In this document: positions 20,890 through 32,486 of the stretch, in pieces
How positions within the stretch are numbered: position 1 is the stretch's first letter
How the letters are laid out: each line of letters starts with the position of its first letter
NCBI GenBank assembly: GCA_032716605.1
Contig: CM064495.1
Span: 46,619,701 to 46,683,700 of the forward strand
From: Paralithodes platypus
Taxonomy: Eukaryota > Arthropoda > Malacostraca > Decapoda > Lithodidae
Direction of reading: 5' to 3'
Length of the DNA: 64,000 nucleotides
Translations under genes and position numbers: made by a program
The notes under the pieces: model-generated
What the model saw: the letters and a program-made list of their open reading frames with translations, nothing else
The model's database searches: none
What the model was told of the DNA's origin: nothing

Positions 20890-22570
20890 TTAGTCAACAG
20901 ATGGCTTCAAAAATTCCTTATTTCTCTCTTTCATTTCTTCTAACTTTTTCAGCTTTGCAGCTTCAACAAATTTTTCCATTTCTGTGAGTGACTCACCAAT
21001 TTTAGGATCGCCATTCTTACCCTTTTCTTCGCTGTTATCTTCACTATTTCCTTTCTCCTCATACTTATCTTTCTCTTCATTATCCCATTTTCCAAACCTT
21101 GCACTTCTGTCAGGTGAAGGTTTGTTGGTGGATTGTCTGTCCTCGTCCTCGTCACTGGTATCACGTTCTCGACTGTAAGACCTTCGCCGACTGGGGGTCC
21201 TCGAACGATATGAAGAACTTCTGCTGGGAGTCTTTGGTCGATACTTTTTAGCTCTGGCAAGTCGCCCTGGACACCCAGGATCACCCTTCCGGCACTCTAG
21301 TCGCATGCAGTCGAAGCAAGACCCAGCGATTGGATTAAATGGGCAACAACTGGGATTATGAGTTTTTTTTCTGCAATAACCACAGTAAAGCTTGTTATTT
21401 TGTTTTTTTGATTCCCATCTAGTTGGAGATGTGGGTTGATATGAACTCCTCCCCGGAGATCCGTGCCCCCAAGATTCCCATCTACTTGGAGTTTTTGGCC
21501 GAGATGATTCCCACCTACTTGGAGTTTTTGGCCGAGATGATTCCCATCTACTTGGAGTTTTTGGCCGAGATGATTCCCACCTACTTGGAGTTTTTGGCCG
21601 AGATGATTCCCACCTGCTTGGAGTTTTTGGCCGAGATGATTCCCACCTACTTGGAGTTTTTGGCCGAGATGATTCCCACCTGCTTGGAGATTTTGGACGA
21701 GATGATTCCCACCTGCTTGGAGTTTTAGGTCTAGAAGCCTCCCACCTATCTGACTGAGAATGGAAAGAGCCCCTACCCCTATCCCTATAAAAACCACGAC
21801 CTCTTTGAAATCCACGACCTCTACTAAAATTACCACCCCTATGATAAGGACCAGACCTGAAGCTTTCAAGCTTTTCCTTAGCATACCTAAACATTGAGTC
21901 TCTTTCTTCTCTGCTCAGGGGCTCTTGTAACTTGGAGCCACTATATCTGCCTTGTGTATAATTTGGCTTTTTAGCAAATCTACCACGTCTCCCGAAGAAA
22001 ACATCCTGCTCCCTGCTTCTGCGTCTTTCTTGGAAGCGTGGCCGTGATCGAGAACGAGAACGAGATCTGCTGCGCTTTCGACTTCTGGAACGAGACCGTG
22101 ACTGAGAGTATTTCCTGGAGCACGACCGAGACCGATCTCTCCCCATGGATTTTGATCGGCTCCTAGACAAAGAACGTGACCGTGACCGTGACCGTGACCG
22201 TGACCGTGACCGTGACCGTGACCCTGACCCTGATTCCTTGTTGACCTCCGGGGACTGGGGCTTCACTTGGGGCGGCGGTGGCGGTACCACTGTGAAACCT
22301 TCAGGAATCATCATAATGTTTGGGGTAACCATTTTGCTGAAATCGGCATCCTTACCTACATCCATGGGAGGAATATCTTGCTTGAAGATAGTGGTGGAGG
22401 CAGGCAGCTCTAAGGCATCATCATCATCATCACTGTCCTGAAAAACTGGATGAATCCTGGGAGCAACAACTGCTCCTACCTTCTTAGGCTTTGATGTCAG
22501 CCTAAATCCTTGTTCATAACTCTTCATAACTTTCATCATTTGACTTATGCTATCAGGGTTTGCAGATGAC
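20890..22570 (-). CDS. TTC14: TTC14 last exon (SR repeats, 11-residue repeat, CCHC knuckle)
   Basis: Acceptor TTTATTTACAG, TAA stop at 20890. The 1681 nt encode about 560 residues: an acidic Asp run, a Pro-rich patch, a long RS-dipeptide block (about 22000-22230), a Gly/Arg-rich RGG-like part with [10 protein letters not shown], nine RWES-type units of an 11-residue repeat, then [14 protein letters not shown], which fits the C-x2-C-x4-H-x4-C zinc-knuckle spacing, then four more Cys in [18 protein letters not shown], a second SR patch and an acidic/Lys C-terminus. RS, RGG and a knuckle together point to RNA binding, which is inferred. Confidence 0.9.
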
Positions 22571-25500
22571 CTGTAAATAAAAATAGTGAATCAATATACT
22601 TAATTCCACCACAGCAAAGGTATTTAGTAACTAAATACAGTACACTAGATCTAGTAAACCACTTTAAGGGGGGATGGGCCAGTTTTCTGGGCCACTTTCT
22701 TCTTCATGTTTAGCCCAATTAGTTTTCAGATGTTAAGATGTTTTCCCCATTAGTTAGTCGATTTTAAGACCTTTCGTCCCATTTCTTCGTCAATATTTAG
22801 ACCTTTCGTGCTATTTAGGTGTCGATGTTTTCCCTGGCGAACGATAGTGAGCCTGTAATGTTGGAAGAACCAGCCTCCGGCCGTAAAATGTAAACATTAA
22901 TCTAGAAGGGGGATCTAATGGATGTTTTTTTTTAAATTTGATGGAGGTCTAGGGAGGAAACTAGAAAAATAATGAATACATGCAAAAATCGCCCTAAAAG
23001 TGAACCATCCCCCCTTAAGGAAATTCTATTTACAATGCCTCATAATATAATTATATACTGTATACTGTATATATATATATTTTTTTTTTCATTGTGGTCT
23101 TGGTCTTGGTGTGCGAGTCACGCTCAACTGGTCAATGTGTGGCCTTAGAATCGGCTCTCTCTCCTAGGGTAAAATTATAAACTATAATGGAATGGGACAG
23201 GTTGAGAGTAAAGAAGATTGTTCCCCCGTGGGCATTCTCACCCCATTGCCTACAGTGAGGCTGATCTTTTCCTCCACACTCCCTCTAGGAAGTCCTTAAC
23301 ACTCTGTGATCTCGTTCCACATGTTTAGGTCGCTCAGGCCAAGCAGGTAGATCAGTATTCTGTCGATCACCCATTCATACCTTCCTACCACTTCATTCCA
23401 TTCGTCCTCACCAATTTCTTGCACTATGGATATTAGCATTACCCGCCTTTCTCTTTCATATTTTCCGCACTTTAGGAGGATGTGGAATACTGTATTGTAA
23501 CAATACAATTAACTTGAAAATATAATAATATATAAATAAAATAAAGAGAGTAAACTCACCTATCTCTAACGGGTGGCTGCTCTTTATTCTTGACTATTCG
23601 CTCTCTGAAAATGCAAGTGAATGTGATAATTATAAAAACTTCATATTTACATAACAAATGTGTACACTCACAGTCACAGGTCATAAGAATACTCATTAAA
23701 ATCTGTACTGAACACAAAAATAAAAAAATTAGTGCTATACAAACAAGATAAAGAAAATGGAAATCTGAAACAGGGGCCACTAGAAGTAGTTCCCTTAACA
23801 CTTATTTACCAACCTCACCTCACTCTACAAAATTGACAATCTTACGCCCTTTTTAATCTGTTCTTCTCTCTAAAGGAAGGGTTAAGAAAATAAATAAGAG
23901 CCTAATACTAAATCCCCTTCTTTCAACTACAAAGAATTCCGGTGCAATTTGTTCATCTTAGAGTGGCAACTACAGTACAGACAAGGTGGAACATTCTGCA
24001 GTGTAGAGTTTGCAGTGATACCAGAATCCTTTATTTGTATGTATGTTACTATGTATGTATATACTCAGGCACATATATACTGACTCGAGATAGAGCCCGA
24101 ACAGGGACAACACAACACAATATAGAAAATAAAATAAAAATTCACACACATCTAGGTCCCCCGGGAGAAGACCCAGCCCAAAATATCTCCCTTACGCTTC
24201 TCGCATAACTGTCTTACTGCAAACATCTGATCCACGCACCCTCTTCCCCTCCTAAAACCGCACTGCTGTTCTCCTATTGCAATTTCTGTACACTTTATTA
24301 TCCTCTATCAACACCCTGCCATACAGCTTTTCAACCACTGATAATAAACGAATACCTTTATAACTTGAACACTCCTGCCGGTCTCCCTTCCCCTTGTACA
24401 ACGGTATAATACATGCACTCCTCCAGTCTAGTGGTACCATTGACACAACAAAGCACACATTGAATAGTCTCACCAGCCAATCTATTATCACATCTCCACC
24501 ATTCTTAATACACTCCACAGCAATTCCATCCATACCTTCTGCTTTTCCCACTCTCATTTATCTCACTGCTTCTTTCATCTCATTCTTCCCAATCCTTTCA
24601 TTCATTCCCTACCCTGCCTGGGTAACCTATTTCCATCAACCACTGCCTCCCTTCCATCTCTTACATTTAGCAAAGATTAAAAACACTCAACATGTCTTTT
24701 TCTCACTTGCACACCTTCCACTAATAACTCTCCATTTGCATCTTTCACCGACTCTTCCCTCTTTTGTTCTCCTTTCCTTACTATATTTACCTCCTTCCAG
24801 AACATTTTCATTCGTTCCTCAAAATTCTCACTCAATCTTTGACCCCACCTTTCATTTGCAATTTTCTTCGCTTCTCTAATCTTCTGTTTCGTCTCTCTCC
24901 TTTTCTCCTTGTACCTCTCCCATACCTCAACACTACCATCCTGTAAAATGCTCTCAAACCACTGTCTCTTTTCCTCAACTGCCTTTCTCACCGTATCATT
25001 CCACCACTCATTTCCCTTCCTGATACCTCTGCGTCCTACTTTCCTTTTACCACATACTTCCTCTGCACTTGCTTCCACTCCTTCCTTAACCCCTTCTGTA
25101 CAGGGCCCGTCATATGACGGGCGCCATTTTGAGGCTATTATGAGGCCTGAGAGCGAGGCTAGCTGTTGCAGGCAGCGCGGGGGTGCGTCAACCGCAGCCT
25201 ACAAGCCGCGAGGACACACTGAGGTCTGAGAGAGAGAGAGCTCACTCATGTGCGTCACACATAGCAAAAACAGCAAAAAATTGCTCACCTTTACCGATTT
25301 TGGCCTTCGTTTGCAAAATCATTGCAAGATAACCAGACATCGTACAGGAATGATTCCAGGTGTCATTGGAAAGCTCTATCATTGTACTTTCACAAATATA
25401 TAATTGTAATACGCTTTGGCTCTTGCTTATGCATTGTCTCGCATTCTCCTGTAACCAGAATCCTGAGAACATAAAAAAGCAACTGTAGTTATTTTTTTCC

Positions 25501-28500
25501 TATGTGTATGAATAGACAAAAGGTAAAGCTGCCTGTAACAAGTGTCCCCTGCAAAATTGTGATCTACGCTCTATTGCCAGCGATTATGACAAATTGATGA
25601 CAAAATATCACTTGTGTGAATGGGCCTTAATACTGTATTGAAAATTAGGGTGTTGAACTTAGCAGAGATTGGGAAAGTTACCACACCAGTTTATGAGTAA
25701 GGTTGTCGGCAAACTATTGATTTTGACTGTACATGAATTCTATCTTGCCAGCAATTTCCTTGAAGTTTAACCATTATTCTAACTTACAATCCAAGCAAAT
25801 GCTAAGCTACCATCAACAAGACAGTGTAATATATTATTACCGTTCCACTGAAGATGGTGCTTCCTCCTTGACTTTCTTCTCTCTGTAAAGAAAATATATG
25901 CTTGAGAAAGGCTGAATATTCTTATACTGTATACATACAAACATACGTACACAAATTTTAAGACCGAGTGCTCCATAAGAGGTGCAGTTTCAGTCTCACC
26001 TAATGGCGCCGTTCCAGGCAGCCCTGTTCAGAGCTGCCTCACTGTCAGGTTTTTTAATAAAAGGTAAGACTGTATGGTCTGATCCCAAGTCTTTCTTGGT
26101 CTACCCCTTGTTGCAGCTACCTCCAAGTTAATTTTCACCCAACTTGGTTCAACCATATTCTCCATATGCCCAAACCATCCAAAACAGCTTGTGCATATTA
26201 TATCGTTGATACTCTTGATACCTAACTGTTTCCTCAGGTTTTTGCAATGTATCTAACTTGCAATTTGGCCCCACACATCTGTCTCACCATTCTCATCTAA
26301 TTTTGTTCCATTCTGTTGATATCATCCGCTTTGACAGGCCACTTTTCTGAAGCATAAGCCATTGCGTTTCTAATAAACAAAGCACACACCTTTCCTCTCA
26401 AGGGGAGAGTGAGTCTTCTCATGTTTAGAATTGCCAGCTGTTCTCTGAACTTCCCCCACCCATATATAATGCTGTGGATAGTGGCGGCATCGGCACCACT
26501 GACGCCAGGGATGGTATCTCCCATGAAGTAAAAGTTGTTCACCATCTCCAGCGATTCATTGCCTAAGTTCACACGCTAGAGCCGGTCATTCAACACAAGT
26601 TCAACTTCAGACTTCTTCCTCGGCAAAAGTCTTATTACCGGTACTCTAGCACACCACTTCTTCCCATGGTGTACCCACCAACAACAGATGCTACACTGAA
26701 TTGAGTTAATGCCCACCCCTTTTCTGCATACTGCACGTGGGTATGAACCACTTTATACTAAATTTCCACACCCCAATCTAACGTGCAAAACCTTGGTTTT
26801 ATTTACATTAACTTTTAATCCTTTACTTGCCATGCCCTCTCTTTCTGAACTTGGCCTCGGCATCTTACACATTATCTGAGATAAGAACTACGGTAGGTCA
26901 TCTGCGTGTAGCAGTTTCCAAGGGAGCCAAGTTCTAAAATCTCCAAATAGTACCTCCAGAACCATGAAAAAAGAGGAGAGGACTCAACACAGAATCTCGG
27001 TGGACTCCAACACGAACTATAAACGTTTCTGTCATGGCCATCTTTTAGCGGGGATTTCCCAGGGGGAAACAAGGTGTCGGAGATGATGATGATGAATGAG
27101 GGAAATTGAACGATAGTTGGAGGGTTGAGTTTTTTCACCCTTCTTTGGGACCGATTGAATTAGGGTAAACTTCCAGCAAGCAGGGAACATATTAGAGGAA
27201 AGACAGACGGAAAAGTTTGTCTAGGCAGGGACCATTATTCTAACTTACAAGTCAAGCAAATGGTAAGCAAACATCAAAATGACAGTGTAATATATTATTA
27301 CCGTTCCACTGAAGATGGTGCTTCCTCCTTGACTTTCTTCTCTCTGTAAAGAAAATATGTGCTTGAGAAAGGCTGAACATTCTTATACTGTATACATACA
27401 AACATACATACACAAATTTAAGACCGAGTGCTCCACAAGAGGTGCCGTTCCAGGCAGCCCTGTTCAGAGCTGCATCCCTTGTTTCAGATTTTTTAATAAA
27501 AGGTAAGACTGTATGGTCTGATCCCACGTCTTTCTTAGTCTACCACTTGTTGCAGCTCCCTCCACGTTCACGGATTTGCATCTTTACACTCAATTTGGTT
27601 CATCCATCCTCTCCACATGCTTAAACCATCCAAGCCTGCTTGTATGCATCTTATTGCTGATAACTAACAGTCTCCTTAGCTCTTCACTAGATAACCAATC
27701 TTGTAAATTTGGTCCCACACATCCACCTCACCATTCTCATCTTGTTACGTTCCATTCTGTTAATACTATTCACTTTGACAGGCCACTTTTCTAAAGCATA
27801 GGCAATTGCACTTCTAATACATGAAGCATACACCTTTGAATTCAAAGGAAGAAAGTGTTACCACATCAGCTAAAGAGTAAGGATGTCTGCGACCTATTAA
27901 TTTTGACTATACATAGGTATTATTATATGAATCCTATTTTATCAGCAAATTCCTCAATATTAAACTATTATTCTACCTTAGAAGCCAAACAAATGATAAG
28001 TGAACATCAATGTCTGTGTATCTATCTATCTATCTATCTATATACTCAGGCCCAATCCCCACTTTACCTTTTTTTGGACCCCCCCCCGGACATCTCAACC
28101 AGTAGCTCTCAACCAGTGCCAAATCGACCAGCCAAACCAGTGCCAAAATATAGTACTAACCTAACCTAACCTAACTGTATTGGTTGATTTGGTACTGGTT
28201 GAGAGCTACTGGTTAAAATGGTCTACTGGTTGAGTTGTCCGGTCACCACTGTTTACATAGATAAACTTAAAGAGCGAGTGATCCACACAAGGTGAGGTTT
28301 CAGTCTATCCTAATGGCGGCGTTCCAGGCAGCCCTGTTCAAAGCTGCCTCACTTGTAATTTTGTTTTAAATTTAAGAGCGTATTGTCTGATTTCAAATCT
28401 TGATAGGTCTATTCCTTGGCGAAGCTCCCTCCACGTTCATGGACTTGCATCTTTTCCCCCAACTTGGTTCATCCGTTCTCTCTACATGCTCAAACTATCC

Positions 28501-31500
28501 AAGCCTGCTTGTATGCATCTTATCACTGATACTCTTGATACCTGTCTCCTCAGCTCTTCACTAGATATCCATCTAAACATTCTCATCTTGTTATGTTCCA
28601 TTCTGTTGATATCATTCACTTTGACAGGCCACATTTCTAAAGCATAGATCCTTGCGCTTCTAATACATGAAGCATACATTTTTTTTTTAATGGGAGTGGC
28701 CGACTGGAGACAGAGCAATAAGAAATATAATTTAATTAATACAAAAATTCAACAGCACTGTAACTTACATGGTTGGCTTCTCTTTCTGACTTTCCTCAAC
28801 TTTCTTGTAGTAAGCTGACAGTTTTTCATCCAAGCTCATCAGCTCAGACAACTGCACAGCCTCCCTGCAACACGGAAACACTCGCTACAATAACAGTCGC
28901 TTTCTGGGATTTATGTAAATTTACACTCACTATTTGAATTACATATTGAATTATACTTTCCTTGTCGGTAAACCGCTGCTCGGAGGATAACAAAAATCCA
29001 CCCATAGATGTAAGTACAGTACAGTATTACAAAATCTGCCAACACAGCATCGATTCATTTCAACCTTTTCAATATAAGGCCTTGTAGTCCATGGGCCAGG
29101 ATGAGAGCTTTTAACTACACACTTATATTGTAAAAGTTACAAAATATACAAACCAAAACAGGGACGACACAATATAAAGACAAATCGCTATGTGGAAATA
29201 ACGCTTTAGCAAAATAAAATTTTGAAATAAAAGAACACAAACCACCACATAGGGTGTACATCACTACATGAACAAGTTAATCTGTTTGCCAAGCAAATTA
29301 ATTACACACATAATAACGCACTCTCGTCATGTTCAAGGAATTACTGTAGTCAATTTGGGAATTTCAGGACGTTCTGGTAAATTCTAGTATATTCTGTAAG
29401 AATAAAGAACCTACAATTTATGTCCAAAATTTCTATTAAAATAAACTTGCAATTAGACAAGGTAGTAACAATAGTACAAAATACATACTGTACATCACTC
29501 AAATTAAATTAATTGCAAGAGCATTGCAACGTCCCAAAGCTGCTTGTCAGTACAGCTATTTCTTTAGTAATATAAGGGGACTTCACTCTAACATCAATTC
29601 TGTACACCAATTTCTTCAAGCAGAATCCCCTACTCTCCTTTTTTTGACAGAGACTCAAGTAACATCCACATCTGACACATCTAGATTTAATTTTCCAGGT
29701 TATCAACTGCTCCAAAATTTCAGACCTAAAGGTGGTGTATGTTGCTTCGCAAAATCTGAAATTGCCCTGGAGGAGGTTACTAGTTTCAATTGTCCCTATT
29801 TTGATTATTCTATATACAAATTAATTTCTGCTGGTAAATTTAAATACATATGTTGCATCTACCGTTCCCCAAATACTCCTCCAGAGCAAAGTCTTTTTGA
29901 TTCTCTGTCCTCACAACTCAGTGTCCTCAACTTAAATGCTTCTTCTGAAATCACTGTGTTGGGTGATTTTAATGTCCATAATGTTGAATGGCTCACTCAT
30001 TCAGCCAGGACTGATGATGCTGGTCTTGAATGTGAGCTATTTGCAGACTCATTTAATCTCATTCAACTAGTCAACCAACCCACCCATGTACCAGATAATC
30101 CTAATCATAATTCCCACCTACTGGACTTATTTTTAACAACCAATTCAGAAAATTATGATGTTACAGTGAGGTCCCCACTTGGATCTTCTGATCACTGTCT
30201 GATACAGGCCACCTGTCTATCACCTACCACACCTTCCCACTCTGAACCTGTTTTGGTGACTAAATGGCATTACGATAGGGCAGACTGGGAGGGTCTTCAA
30301 GGTTTCTTTATTGATATTCCCTGGACCTCTTTCTTTTCTAATGATGCACCTCCACCTTGAGCCACATACAAGATTTTGTAAAAATTGGAATGGAAACTTT
30401 TATTCCTCATCAAAAGTACAGTAAAAGATCTAATTCACCTAAATGGTTTGACCATAATTGTGCTAGAGTAACTGAACAAAAAGCAATAGCCTACAATGCA
30501 TACACAAGATCAAAAACACATGAAGCCTTTAATTACTTTAGAAACATCAGAAATCATGCCAAAACTGTATTAAACCTAACTAAATCAAACTTTCTCCATA
30601 AGCAGGCAAATAAACTTCTAAATAATCCAAATGATAACAAAATATTTTGGTCTACTCTTAACTCATTCAAATCCAACTTCACTACTGCTTCATCCATTCC
30701 ACCATTAAAATCTCCGACTGGCAATCTTGTAAGTGACCCACGAGGTAAAGCTAACCTTCTTGCAGATATTTTCTCCACCAACTCAACCTTAGATGAAATA
30801 AATCAAGATGTCCCTGTACTTAATTTTAATTCACCTGAAATTCCCTCACTTAAGATCCACACCAGACATGTCAAAACTATTTTGCAGAATCTCTCAGTAG
30901 ATAAGGCTCCTGGTCCAGATGAAATTCCTCCAATAGTACTTAAGAATTGCTCCTTGGTGCTCGCTCCTGTATTGGCAAAAATTTTCCGTCTGTGTACTCA
31001 TACCTCATGCTTCCCAGTACCCTGGAAAGAAGCAAACATCCATCCAGTTCCTAAAAAAGGTGCCTCTTCAGATCCATCAAACTACAGACCAATAGCTATA
31101 ACTTCCACTCTTGGCAAAGTTTTTGAAATTATATTAAATAATCACATAATTAAGCATCTGGAGAATAATAAATTAATCAGTGATAGGCAATATGGTTTTA
31201 GACGATGTCGATCAACTGCAGACATTCTTTGCCTTCTTACGCATCAAATCAACCAAGCTACAGACCAACATGGTGAAACACATACAATAGCACTGGATAT
31301 ATCAAAGGCATTTGATAGAGTCTGGCATCAATCCTTATTGTCGAAGATGTCACACTACGGCCTTGCATCATTAGTTCCACTAATTTCTTCTTATCTTCAT
31401 AACAGAAAAATACGTGTAATGGTAGATGGCCTTTATTCTCAATTTCACTCAATAAATGCTGGTGTTCCCCAGGGATCAGTTTTGGCCCCAACTCTGTTCC

Positions 31501-32454
31501 TCATTCATATCAATGATCTCATATCTACCACTCATAATCCAATACATTCCTACGCAGATGACTCAACACTCCACAGTTCCTTCACATTTACCAATTCTTT
31601 CACCCAACCCGATCTTATAAATTCAAAAATAAACACTGCAATTTCTCTGAACCAGGACCTTTCTAGAATTAATGAATGGGGACAAGAGAATCTAGTTTCC
31701 TTTAATGCACAGAAAACCAAGTACATTCAATTTTCTAACCGACAGAATCTCACTGACTCCCATATATTTTTTAATGATGTAAATATTCCCACTTCCCCTA
31801 GTATTGACATTCTCGGTGTAACATTAACTACTAACTTGAGCTGGACACATTATGTTAGAAGCATTGCTAAGAATGCCTCTAAAAAACTGGGACTCCTGTA
31901 CAGAGTTCGAGAATTCTTCACTGACGAGCAGTTGGCCGTAATATATAAAAGTCATGTGCGCTCTCAGATGGATTACTGTTCACCTCTGTGGGGTGGAAGT
32001 GGAGTGGTTGCATTGAGGCAGTTGGACAAAATTCAAAATAAAGCTATTAGATTAATCAATAACCCTGCAATCACACAGGACCTTCCTACATTAGCCATAC
32101 GAAGAAACGTTGCATCCCTTGCATTATTCTACAGATATTTTCACAGCAATTGTTCCGAGGAACTTGCTTCAATTGTGCCGCCTCTCCACATCTTTCCCCG
32201 TAGAACTAGGGCAGCTGAGAGCGCCCATGAATTTACACTTTCTCCTCCACAATGTAGAACTTCTGCTTATCAGAATTCATTTATCCCCAGAGCTACTACT
32301 CTTTGGAATTCACTTCCCTCGAATTGCTTTCCACAAACTTACAATCAACAAATGTTTAAATCCAGTTGTTACAAACATTTTATGAATGGAGGATGCCTTT
32401 AGGCACATGGACCTTTTTGTTTTATCTGTGTTTTTCCTTCCTCCGTTCATTGTC

Positions 32455-32486
<32 letters not shown>

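Larger units (their letters stand above)
25691..28720. repeat. Triplicated segment: intron, exon L and LINE fragment
   Basis: The order intron piece (GAGTAAGGTTGTCGGCAA-like, ACCATTATTCTAACTTACAA-like), 42-nt exon, GAAAATAT..GCTTGAGAAAGGCTGAA, then LINE C-terminus occurs at 25691-26560 and, in part, at 27230-27850. A third set (27862-28015 intron piece, 28270-28720 LINE piece) has the exon replaced by a CTAT repeat, a family P fragment and a foldback element. Confidence 0.8.

Noticed and set aside
21423..21728. Plus-strand frame with repeated [11 protein letters not shown] units
   Set aside because: Shadow of the 33-bp coding repeat of TTC14 on the other strand.
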